Below are positions 1 through 6,627 of a DNA stretch of 11,449 bases, piece by piece (position 1 is the stretch's first letter; the number at the start of each line of letters is the position of its first letter). Under the pieces are notes generated by a model. The model made no database searches. It was not told the DNA's origin and was given only the letters and a program-made list of their open reading frames with translations. Both the position numbers and the translations under genes were made by a program. The stretch lies in NCBI GenBank assembly GCA_045635885.1, contig JAZTWO010000049.1:1-11449 (forward strand), written 5' to 3'. The stretch comes from RGIG4608 sp045635885. Lineage in GTDB: Bacteria; Bacillota; Clostridia; Oscillospirales; CAG-272.

Positions 1-34
1 AAGACCGACCCTCTGGGTTGGTCTTTTGTTTTTC
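1..34 (+). terminator. Rho-independent terminator of an upstream gene
   Basis: An 11-bp stem (AAGACCGACCC pairing with GGGTTGGTCTT, one G-T wobble) closes a 3-nt TCT loop and is followed by TTGTTTTT. It sits at the very start of the window, so it ends a plus-strand gene lying to the left. The next promoter begins about 40 nt later, which makes the downstream DUF2752 gene a separate transcription unit. Confidence 0.85.
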
Positions 35-56
35 ACGTTTTTTGTCATATTTTTGT

Positions 57-72
57 TATATATGCATATATA
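57..72. repeat. 16-bp perfect palindrome next to a promoter
   Basis: TATATATGCATATATA is a perfect inverted repeat without a spacer, centred between 64 and 65. It ends 4 bp before the -35 box of the DUF2752-MgtC promoter, where a dimeric regulator could bind. Alternating TA runs can arise by chance in DNA this AT-rich, so an operator role is only a suggestion. Confidence 0.4.
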
Positions 73-76
73 TCTA

Positions 77-105
77 TTGATTTTTGTTTCGAATTATGGT
101 ATAAT
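77..105 (+). promoter_or_regulatory. Sigma-A-type promoter for the DUF2752-MgtC unit
   Basis: A -35 box TTGATT (77-82), a 17-bp spacer and a perfect -10 TATAAT (100-105) preceded by TG at 97-98 make an extended -10 promoter. Transcription should start near 112, about 25 nt before the TTG start codon. A 16-bp AT-rich palindrome (57-72) lies just upstream of the -35 box. Confidence 0.75.
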
Positions 106-137
106 AGTATATTATTAATTGAAAGGGTGTCCGTGAT

Positions 138-560
138 TTGAAAAACCGAGCAAAAAAGGTTGCAATATATGCAATAATTGTGATTTGTTTGCTAATTGCA
201 TACTTTACATTACACAAAATCATAGGATTTGGCATTCCCTGCATCTTTTTTGAAACAACAGGACTTCTTTGTGGTGGATGCGGTGTCACACGAATGCTCA
301 CATCCCTATTGAAATTGGATTTTGCTTCTGCCTTTTATTATAACCCTGCATATATGTGTCTTATTCCCTTTTGGATTGTCGCTTTTTCTTCATATATAAT
401 TAATTATATAAAATACGACACTCTAAAAATGAAAGCTTGGCACAACGTTGTATTAATTTCAAGCATAGCAATCCTCGTCCTGTTCACCGTATTAAGAAAC
501 ATCATCCCCTTGGGGCTTTGTTTTAACACACACCATTTCAATTTTGGAGGTATTATATGA
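138..560 (+). CDS. DUF2752 family small membrane protein
   Basis: A 140-residue protein read from a TTG start (138-140). AAAGGG at 122-127 is its probable ribosome site, with a rather long 10-nt spacing. No ATG or GTG lies in frame between the upstream in-frame stop (120-122) and the first membrane segment. The hallmark of DUF2752 is visible: Cys45-x-x-Cys48-Gly-x-Thr-Arg52, followed by a small loop and Asn69-Pro70. Predicted membrane segments are about residues 8-24, 71-90 and 104-121, with a further Cys35 before the motif. The paired cysteines could bind metal or form a disulfide, but the family's biochemical role is not known to me. The last 4 nt overlap the start of the MgtC-family gene (ATGA), so the two are probably translated together. 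The family call is good; the function is unknown. Confidence 0.82.
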   Translation: MKNRAKKVAIYAIIVICLLIAYFTLHKIIGFGIPCIFFETTGLLCGGCGVTRMLTSLLKLDFASAFYYNPAYMCLIPFWIVAFSSYIINYIKYDTLKMKAWHNVVLISSIAILVLFTVLRNIIPLGLCFNTHHFNFGGII

Positions 561-1249
561 AAGAGTTTTTTGTTGAAATATTTCAAGAACATGGCGAGCA
601 TTTTCTTCGCCTGATATTCGCCTGCTTTTGCGGTGGAATAATTGGTCTTGAACGAAGCATTAGAAGAAAGGACGCAGGCATCAAAACCCACATCATTCTT
701 GCAATGGGCGCCGCCCTTTTTATGATGGTTTCACAGTTCGGATTTGGTGACCTCAACCTCACAGACGAATACCGAGCAGATGCTTCTCGAATTGCCTCAA
801 ATATTGTAACGGGCGTTTCCTTCCTTTGCGCAGGTGTAATTTTCGTTCGTGGTGCATCTGTTAAAGGTCTTACCACCGCAACAGGTATTTGGACCACCGC
901 AGGTATCGGTATGGCTGCGGGCGCAGGGCTCTACATACTCACAATTTTCTCTACATTACTTATCCTTATCATTCAACTTTTCTTGGCTGGTCCCTCTGCG
1001 AAAATCGAAACACATTACGCAGTTGACATCGACCTCGAGCTTGACAAAAATGTTCCGGTTGAAAATGCCGTAAATCCCCTTGCAGATATAACAAAATCAA
1101 TTCCAAACTCAATCAAGCTCGTTAAATCAGGCGACAAAAACAACTACACCGTTAGCTTTAATATTCGCCACACAATTGATGAAGTTCAACTTCTTCAAGA
1201 GCTTAGCGAAATTCCACATGTAACCAACGTTTCATGGACAATGCTTTAA
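557..1249 (+). CDS. MgtC/SapB family inner-membrane protein
   Basis: A 230-residue protein with a strong ribosome site (GGAGG at 546-550, 6 nt from ATG). The MgtC family signature is complete in the N-terminal membrane half: GGIIGLERS at 26-34, GIKTHI at 41-46, the RIASNIVTGVSFLCAGVIF-like helix at 78-96, and the VKGLTTATGIW segment at 102-112. About four to five membrane helices fill residues 15-145. Residues from about 152 to the end form a soluble domain with alternating strand and helix character, as in the ACT-like C-terminal domain of longer MgtC proteins. MgtC of Salmonella is linked to growth in low magnesium and to inhibition of ATP synthase, but most bacterial homologues are of unknown function, so no gene symbol is given. 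It is coupled to the DUF2752 gene by a 4-nt overlap and followed directly by a terminator. Confidence 0.92.
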   Translation: MKEFFVEIFQEHGEHFLRLIFACFCGGIIGLERSIRRKDAGIKTHIILAMGAALFMMVSQFGFGDLNLTDEYRADASRIASNIVTGVSFLCAGVIFVRGASVKGLTTATGIWTTAGIGMAAGAGLYILTIFSTLLILIIQLFLAGPSAKIETHYAVDIDLELDKNVPVENAVNPLADITKSIPNSIKLVKSGDKNNYTVSFNIRHTIDEVQLLQELSEIPHVTNVSWTML

Positions 1250-1255
1250 TATGCC

Positions 1256-1289
1256 AAAAATCCCAAGTATTCTTGGGATTTTTTCTTTT
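1256..1289 (+). terminator. Terminator after the MgtC-family gene
   Basis: A 12-bp perfect stem (1256-1267 with 1272-1283; core ATCCCAAG and CTTGGGAT) with a 4-nt loop, followed by CTTTTC. It begins 7 nt after the stop codon and separates this unit from the trkA promoter. Confidence 0.9.
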
Positions 1290-1292
1290 CTA

Positions 1293-1321
1293 TTGCTTTT
1301 TTTACAATATTGTGATATAAT
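1293..1321 (+). promoter_or_regulatory. Extended -10 promoter of the trkA-trkH operon
   Basis: A perfect TATAAT (1316-1321) is preceded by TG at 1313-1314, an extended -10. A weak -35 TTGCTT (1293-1298) lies 17 bp upstream. It starts 4 nt after the preceding terminator and about 53 nt before the trkA start codon, and is the only clear promoter for the following four genes. Confidence 0.72.
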
Positions 1322-1373
1322 TATGTTTAATAGTGGTTTTAAATCTCGCATTATTGCGAAGAATGGAGTATAT

Positions 1374-2732
1374 ATGAAAATTATTATCGTTGGATGTGGC
1401 AAAATTGGAAAGTCAATGATTGCAAGCTTAACATCAGAAGGACACGATCTCACCATCGTTGATAACAATCCTCAAACATTAAACGAAACTGCCGATGCCT
1501 TTGACGTTATAGGCGTTTGTGGTAATGCAGTTGACTGCGATACGTTGATGGAAGCAGACGTTGCCAATGCCGAGCTTTTGGTTTCTTTGACCGACTCTGA
1601 TGAAGTAAATATGCTCACCTGTCATCTTGCCAAAAATATGGGTGCAAAGCATTCAATTGCAAGAATTCGAAATCCTGAATACAACGACCAAGGGCTTGTA
1701 TTTTTGCGTCAACATCTTAATATTTCCATGTCTATAAACCCTGAACTTCTTGTTGCAGAAGAAATTAATAATATTCTTCAACTCCCTTCTGCAGTTAAGA
1801 TTGAGCGTTTTTCAGATAGAAAAATTGAAATGGTTGAAATTATTCTGCCCAAAGACTCTAATCTTGAAGGAATTAACCTTATTAAAATGAGGGAGAAATA
1901 TAAAGCAAATTATCTTATTTGCACCGTGCAAAGAGATAACAAGGTTTATATTCCCGATGGTCATTTTGCACTTCAAGCAGGAGATAGAATCGGTCTTGTA
2001 GCCGAACACGGAGAAACCAAAAAACTCCTTAACATGCTTGGGCTTCTTCGCAAGCAGGCAAAGAGTGTTATGATTCTTGGCGGTGGAAAGCCCACATACT
2101 ATCTCGCCAAAAAATTGATTTCTCTTGGCGTTGACGTTAAGATTATCGAAAGAAACATTGAAACATGTGAATTTTTGGCAGAGGAAATTCCAAACGCAGT
2201 TATCATTCACGGTGACGGTGCACAGCAGGAGCTTTTGCTTGAAGAAGGCATTGGCAGTATGGATGCCTTTGTTTCCCTCACCGGAATGGACGAGCAAAAT
2301 ATTATGCTCTCAATTTTCGCATCAATGCAAAACGTGCCCAAGGTAGTTTCAAAAATCAATCGTGACGAGCTTCTTACTATGGCAGAAAAATTGGGCGTTG
2401 AAAGTATTATTTCTGCATCCAATCTCAGTACAAACATTATTGTTCGTTACGCTCGTGCGCTTGAAAACACTATGGGTTCTAATATCGAAACACTTTATAA
2501 ACTCGTTGACGGCAAGGCGGAGGCACTTGAATTTAAGGTTGCAGGATATTCCAAGGCAGTTGGCATTCCTCTTAAACAAATAAAACTCAAGCCCAACATT
2601 CTTATTGCGGGAATTACACGAGGAACAAATATTATTATTCCATCTGGTAACGATATGATTTTGGCGGATGATAGAGTAATTATCATCTCCGCTGAGCAAA
2701 GACTCAACGACCTTGATGACATTCTTCTTTAA
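1374..2732 (+). CDS. trkA: Trk potassium uptake system regulatory subunit TrkA
   Basis: The cytoplasmic, nucleotide-binding subunit that gates the TrkH potassium channel. It is 452 residues long, the usual length for a full TrkA with two tandem RCK units. The first Rossmann fold has Gly7-x-Gly9-x-x-Gly12 and the acidic residue Asp30 that binds the adenine ribose of NAD(H). The second unit has GGGKP at 236-240 and Glu259 in the matching acidic position. An RCK_C (TrkA-C) domain follows each fold, near 135-220 and 365-452. The start at 1374 is chosen because GGAG (1365-1368) lies 5 nt before it and the Rossmann strand begins at residue 2. An in-frame ATG at 1251 lies inside the preceding terminator and would add 41 unrelated residues. 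The stop is 11 nt before trkH, so both subunits are made from one message. Confidence 0.96.
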   Translation: MKIIIVGCGKIGKSMIASLTSEGHDLTIVDNNPQTLNETADAFDVIGVCGNAVDCDTLMEADVANAELLVSLTDSDEVNMLTCHLAKNMGAKHSIARIRNPEYNDQGLVFLRQHLNISMSINPELLVAEEINNILQLPSAVKIERFSDRKIEMVEIILPKDSNLEGINLIKMREKYKANYLICTVQRDNKVYIPDGHFALQAGDRIGLVAEHGETKKLLNMLGLLRKQAKSVMILGGGKPTYYLAKKLISLGVDVKIIERNIETCEFLAEEIPNAVIIHGDGAQQELLLEEGIGSMDAFVSLTGMDEQNIMLSIFASMQNVPKVVSKINRDELLTMAEKLGVESIISASNLSTNIIVRYARALENTMGSNIETLYKLVDGKAEALEFKVAGYSKAVGIPLKQIKLKPNILIAGITRGTNIIIPSGNDMILADDRVIIISAEQRLNDLDDILL

Positions 2733-2743
2733 GAGGTGAGTCT

Positions 2744-4189
2744 ATGAATAGAAAAATGATATTCTGCACCCTCGGTCAGTTAACTCTTTCCGAGTCGGTG
2801 TTGATGATATTGCCACTAATTGTGGCTTTGTGGTTTGGTGAAATTAAAACCGCCGCATCATTCCTTGTGGCAATCGGATTATCCTTAATAATCGGTCTTG
2901 GGCTTTACAAATTATGCAAAACCGAAAACAAGGTAATCTATGCTAAAGAAGGATTTATTATAGTTGCATTGGGTTGGCTTATAATGTCAGTTATTGGTGC
3001 ACTCCCCTTTGTTTTAAGTGGGGATATTCCCTCTTATATCGACGCATTTTTTGAAACTGTTAGTGGATTTACCACCACGGGTGCAAGTGTTATTCCCAAT
3101 GTAGAAATCATCTCAAAGGGTGGACTATTTTGGCGTAGCTTTACGCACTGGATTGGTGGTATGGGTGTTCTTGTATTCATCATGGCAATCCTTCCATCAA
3201 TCTCTGACCGTTCAATACATATTATGCGTGCCGAAATGCCCGGCCCCATTGTTGGCAAAATTGTTCCCCGCGCAAAGCAAACTGCAAGAATACTCTATGT
3301 AATATATCTTGTAATGACAATAATTCAAATCGTGCTTTTGTTGGCAGGTGGAATGCCGTTTTTCGATAGCGTAGTTCACGCATTCGGCACGGCAGGCACG
3401 GGTGGTTTTGGAATTAAAGCAGATAGTATATCCTCATATAGCCCCTATCTTCAGTGGGTAATAACAATTTTCATGTTCCTTTTTGGCGTGAATTTTAACC
3501 TTTATTACTTGCTTTTGATGAAAAAAGTGCGTTCCGTAGTTAAAAGTACTGAATTTTGGGCATATTTCGGAGTTACAGCAGCTGCAACAATAATCATTTG
3601 CGCAAACGTTATGTCAACGTTTGAAAGCTTTGGTGAAGCTCTTCGTGCATCTGCATTCCAAGTATCCTCAATTATAACCACCACAGGTTATTCAACCGTA
3701 GACTTCAATCTTTGGCCAACGCTCTCTAAAAACATTCTTCTTTGCCTTATGTTTTTCGGAGCTTGCGCAGGTTCAACGGGCGGTGGATTTAAAATCACAC
3801 GAATTGTGATGATTTTTAAATCCATAAGTAAAGAAATAAAAAGAATGATACACCCTCGCTCTATTTCTACAGTTAAATTTGAGGGTAAGGCATTGGATAA
3901 AGTAACCCTAAACGGAGTGAACGCATATCTTTCGCTCTATATCGTGTTGTTTATATCAACAGTCTTTCTTATTTCCTTTGAACCCTTTGATTTTGAAACA
4001 ACCTTTTCTGCTGCACTCAGCTGTATTAATAATATAGGTCCCGGTCTTGGACTTGTAGGTCCTATGGGAAGTTATGCAGACTTTTCAGGATTTTCAAAAA
4101 TAGTTCTTTCTTTTGCAATGTTGTTTGGACGACTTGAAATCTATCCTCTTTTGATAGCGCTCACACCAAGCACATGGACAAAGAAATAA
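2744..4189 (+). CDS. trkH: Trk potassium uptake system transmembrane subunit TrkH
   Basis: The membrane pore subunit of the Trk potassium transporter, which works with the TrkA made from the gene just upstream. It has 481 residues, the normal family length. All four pore-loop repeats are present: TTTGAS near 110-115, GTAGTGGFG near 215-223, TTTGYST near 312-318 and NNIGPGLG near 429-436. Each carries the filter glycine expected of the KtrB/TrkH superfamily. The conserved GRLEIYPLL end (462-470) and the glycine-rich CAGSTGGGFK segment (341-350) are also intact. The ribosome site AGAGGTGAG (2732-2740) overlaps the trkA stop region and sets the start at 2744. No terminator follows; the next gene begins 16 nt after the stop, so trkH is probably co-transcribed with the two acyltransferases. 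It appears fully functional. Confidence 0.96.
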   Translation: MNRKMIFCTLGQLTLSESVLMILPLIVALWFGEIKTAASFLVAIGLSLIIGLGLYKLCKTENKVIYAKEGFIIVALGWLIMSVIGALPFVLSGDIPSYIDAFFETVSGFTTTGASVIPNVEIISKGGLFWRSFTHWIGGMGVLVFIMAILPSISDRSIHIMRAEMPGPIVGKIVPRAKQTARILYVIYLVMTIIQIVLLLAGGMPFFDSVVHAFGTAGTGGFGIKADSISSYSPYLQWVITIFMFLFGVNFNLYYLLLMKKVRSVVKSTEFWAYFGVTAAATIIICANVMSTFESFGEALRASAFQVSSIITTTGYSTVDFNLWPTLSKNILLCLMFFGACAGSTGGGFKITRIVMIFKSISKEIKRMIHPRSISTVKFEGKALDKVTLNGVNAYLSLYIVLFISTVFLISFEPFDFETTFSAALSCINNIGPGLGLVGPMGSYADFSGFSKIVLSFAMLFGRLEIYPLLIALTPSTWTKK

Positions 4190-4205
4190 AAAAACGGAGA
4201 ATGTT

Positions 4206-5144
4206 ATGGTAAAAAAACAAATCGGTAAAAACGGAATTGTTGAATTGTTCAGATTTTTATGCTCCATTTGGGTTGCATACTTTCACGGATTCTTCCCCGT
4301 TCTTTCAGATAATTTCAGTGGCGTAAATATTTCAATTGACTTTTTCTTTATGGTTTCAGGTATTTTCTTTATTAAATCTATGGAAAAATATAAAGAAAAA
4401 TCATTTCTTGATGCCTTCAAGCACATAACTTGGGGCAAAACAAAGGGATTTATCGTGCCACTTGGTATTGCCGCATTGTCGGTCCTTTGTTGCAACATAA
4501 TTTTTGAACTCGAGTTCAATCGTTTCAACTGGCCACTCAGCTTTTTGTGGTTCTTTGTTGCACAATTTGCATATTTGTCCCTCATCTTTGTTGTTTTCAA
4601 GCATACCAAACGCAGATCAACGTTTAACATCATTTGCTTTATAATTTTGTGCATAACAATGTCGTTCTGCATTTTCGATAGCGAAACTCTTGGCAGAGTT
4701 CTTCGTGGTCCCGGAATGCTTGCAATGGGTATATTCATTTCCCAAATTCCCAAGGTAAAATTCGAATTAGAGAATAAGGCAAAAGCAGAACGCCTCTCCT
4801 TAATATTAAATATTATTGGATTTGCCGTTTCAGCTGCTACCTTTATCTACCTCGCCTACTTACCCGAATATGCCATTTGGAAACTCCACGTTTTCATTTG
4901 TTTGGTTTGTCCCGCTTTCCTGTATTTTGCAACTGCACTCCCCGTTAAGGGAAAGATATTCAATTTGCTTGGCGAGTTGAGTATATTCGTGTACCTTGCA
5001 CAGTGTCCAATTTTGTTGCATTTCTATGCCGGAACAAGAGTTTCAACTGATTATTTTGGTTGGCTATGCTTTTATACATTCCTCTTGTTCGCAATAAATA
5101 GAATAGTAAACAAAATAATAAGCAAGAGAAAACTTGCGGCATAG
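4206..5144 (+). CDS. Acyltransferase-3 family membrane protein, copy A
   Basis: A 312-residue polytopic membrane protein of the acyltransferase-3 family (OafA/YrhL type), whose members move acyl groups, often acetyl, from the cytosol onto surface sugars, peptidoglycan or lipids. The signature Arg-x10-His of the first helix is present as Arg16 and His27, followed by a second helix DFFFMVSGIFF (45-55) and a later RVLRGPGMLAMGI segment. Roughly ten hydrophobic segments cover the length. It lacks any extracellular SGNH domain, so it is the short, membrane-only form. CGGAG (4195-4199) lies 6 nt before the chosen ATG; another ATG at 4201 is too close to the ribosome site and out of frame. The next gene is a diverged duplicate. 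The substrate cannot be told from sequence, and the position behind trkH may be a transcription convenience rather than a shared pathway. Confidence 0.87.
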   Translation: MVKKQIGKNGIVELFRFLCSIWVAYFHGFFPVLSDNFSGVNISIDFFFMVSGIFFIKSMEKYKEKSFLDAFKHITWGKTKGFIVPLGIAALSVLCCNIIFELEFNRFNWPLSFLWFFVAQFAYLSLIFVVFKHTKRRSTFNIICFIILCITMSFCIFDSETLGRVLRGPGMLAMGIFISQIPKVKFELENKAKAERLSLILNIIGFAVSAATFIYLAYLPEYAIWKLHVFICLVCPAFLYFATALPVKGKIFNLLGELSIFVYLAQCPILLHFYAGTRVSTDYFGWLCFYTFLLFAINRIVNKIISKRKLAA

Positions 5145-5165
5145 TTTAACAAAACGGAGGTTCTT

Positions 5166-6104
5166 ATGACCAAAGAATCAACAAACAAAAACGGACTTGT
5201 TGAAATTTTAAGATTTTTATGCTCCCTTTGGGTTGCATATTATCACGGATTTGCCCCCATACTTTCAGATAAATTTGATGGTGTAAATATTTCAGTTGAC
5301 TTTTTCTTTATGGTATCAGGACTCTTCTTTCTCAAATCAATTGAAAAATATCGAGAAAAGCCTTTCTTCCAAGGAGCTAAATTCGTATTTTGGGGCAGAA
5401 CAAAAAGCTTCATTATACCCCTTATAATTGCCGCATTGTCAATTCTCACCTGTAATATCATTTTTGAACTCGACTTTAGCGGATACAACTGGCCACTCAG
5501 CTTTTTGTGGTTCTTTGTGGCGCAGTTTGTTTATTTGGTGATGTTCTATTCACTTTTGAAAATTTTCAAAAAACGCTCATCATTTAATATAGCCTGCGTA
5601 ATAATTATGTGCATATCTATGTCATTGTTCATATTTATGCCAGAAGGATTTGCAAAACAGTTTGATAGAGTGTTTAGGGGTCCTGCCATGTTGGCTTTGG
5701 GTATGTTGCTTTCTCAAGTACCCAAGATTAAAATTGATTTAGAAAACAAAGTCAAGGCAGAAAAAATCAGTATGTGGCTCAATGCAACAGGTTTCACTCT
5801 TTCTATAATTGCGTTTTTCATTTTCGCTTACCTCCCCGGCTATAGTGTTTGGAAAACCCATCTCTTCACCTGCGTAATTTGTCCCGCAGTATTGTATTTT
5901 GCAACCGCACTCCCGGTGCGCAGTAGATTTATGAACTTGCTTGGCGAAATCAGTATCTTCGTTTATCTTGCTCAGTGCCCAATCTTGTTTAATTACTATT
6001 CAGGAACAACAAATTTACTCGCCCTAACCGCTTGGCTTTGGGGATATGTAGTTCTTTTGTTCGTGATAAATAGAATAGTTCGCAGAACAAAACTAATAAA
6101 ATAA
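5166..6104 (+). CDS. Acyltransferase-3 family membrane protein, copy B
   Basis: A second acyltransferase-3 membrane protein, also 312 residues, placed 21 nt after copy A with an optimal CGGAGG (5155-5160) 5 nt before ATG. Hand alignment with copy A gives 83 identities in the first 120 residues and no gap there. Conservation drops near residues 150-170, where copy B has three extra residues, and again at the C-terminus. The Arg16-x10-His27 motif, the DFFFMVSG helix (45-52) and the RVFRGPAMLALGM segment are retained, so both copies look active. The two genes start exactly 960 nt apart and share their ribosome-site context, which points to tandem duplication of one gene with its own leader. It may act on a different acceptor from copy A. 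A strong palindromic terminator follows the stop. Confidence 0.87.
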   Translation: MTKESTNKNGLVEILRFLCSLWVAYYHGFAPILSDKFDGVNISVDFFFMVSGLFFLKSIEKYREKPFFQGAKFVFWGRTKSFIIPLIIAALSILTCNIIFELDFSGYNWPLSFLWFFVAQFVYLVMFYSLLKIFKKRSSFNIACVIIMCISMSLFIFMPEGFAKQFDRVFRGPAMLALGMLLSQVPKIKIDLENKVKAEKISMWLNATGFTLSIIAFFIFAYLPGYSVWKTHLFTCVICPAVLYFATALPVRSRFMNLLGEISIFVYLAQCPILFNYYSGTTNLLALTAWLWGYVVLLFVINRIVRRTKLIK

Positions 6105-6109
6105 ACAAT

Positions 6110-6135
6110 AAACGGCGGAAATATTTCCGCCGTTT
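6110..6135. terminator. Bidirectional terminator between convergent operons
   Basis: A perfect 26-bp palindrome, each arm reading AAACGGCGGAAAT in its own direction. On the plus strand it is followed by a T-rich tract (CTCTTTATTTCTTTT) and ends the trk-acyltransferase operon. On the minus strand it lies 4 nt after the stop of the GtrA-family gene and is followed by TATTGTTTATTTT, so it can end that transcript too. Confidence 0.85.
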
Positions 6136-6139
6136 CTCT

Positions 6140-6622
6140 TTATTTCTTTTTAAATACAAGATACTTGCTTATAACATAGTTGGTGATAACAACCACAATA
6201 CTTGCCACAATTTTCGACCAAAGGTCTGCGGTGAATGTTAAAATAAATTTAAACGGAACGTAATTAAATGCGTTCAAAATCCACACAGTACCAAATGTAA
6301 GTGCGGTGTCAAGTCCCAAAGTGCCAACTCTTGCAAGCGCAAATTGAGAAAGCTCACGCACGGTCTGTCTTTTGGTTGTTCCACCTGCATTAAATACCCA
6401 CTTTTTGTTGGTAAAGAAGGCGGTAAGCACACCTGCCACCCATTGCAAAATTTGTGCCACTAAACGAATGACATTAAAACTTGCATCTTCGGGCGAGATT
6501 TTTCCAACATGTTCTGCAAAAAGCAAAATTGCAAAATACACACCCATTGAAACTGCAGTGGTGATTACACCAAATACAAGATATGTGATTATCTCACGAT
6601 ATTTATTAAATAAATTCTTCAT
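6140..6622 (-). CDS. GtrA-like family small membrane protein
   Basis: A 160-residue protein of the GtrA family, four-helix membrane proteins linked to moving or presenting lipid-linked sugars for cell-surface glycan or teichoic acid assembly. Typical signs are YLVFGVITTAVSMGVYF in helix 1 (14-30), FFTNKKWVF (69-77) after helix 2, and the closing NYVISKYLVFKKK (148-160). Helices lie near 12-35, 51-71, 92-117 and 134-153. The start is 5 nt after the cysS stop, and the bases upstream (TCATAATAAAA) show no ribosome site, so translation may depend on ribosomes finishing cysS. No glycosyltransferase partner lies beside it, although the convergent acyltransferases could also act on envelope glycans. 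The family call is firm and the specific role unknown. Confidence 0.87.
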   Translation of the reverse strand: MKNLFNKYREIITYLVFGVITTAVSMGVYFAILLFAEHVGKISPEDASFNVIRLVAQILQWVAGVLTAFFTNKKWVFNAGGTTKRQTVRELSQFALARVGTLGLDTALTFGTVWILNAFNYVPFKFILTFTADLWSKIVASIVVVITNYVISKYLVFKKK

Positions 6623-6627
6623 TTTTA

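Noticed and set aside
1251..1373. N-terminal extension of TrkA from the ATG at 1251
   Set aside because: The first codons lie in the terminator hairpin and upstream of the mapped-looking promoter. The Rossmann strand and the ribosome site point to 1374.
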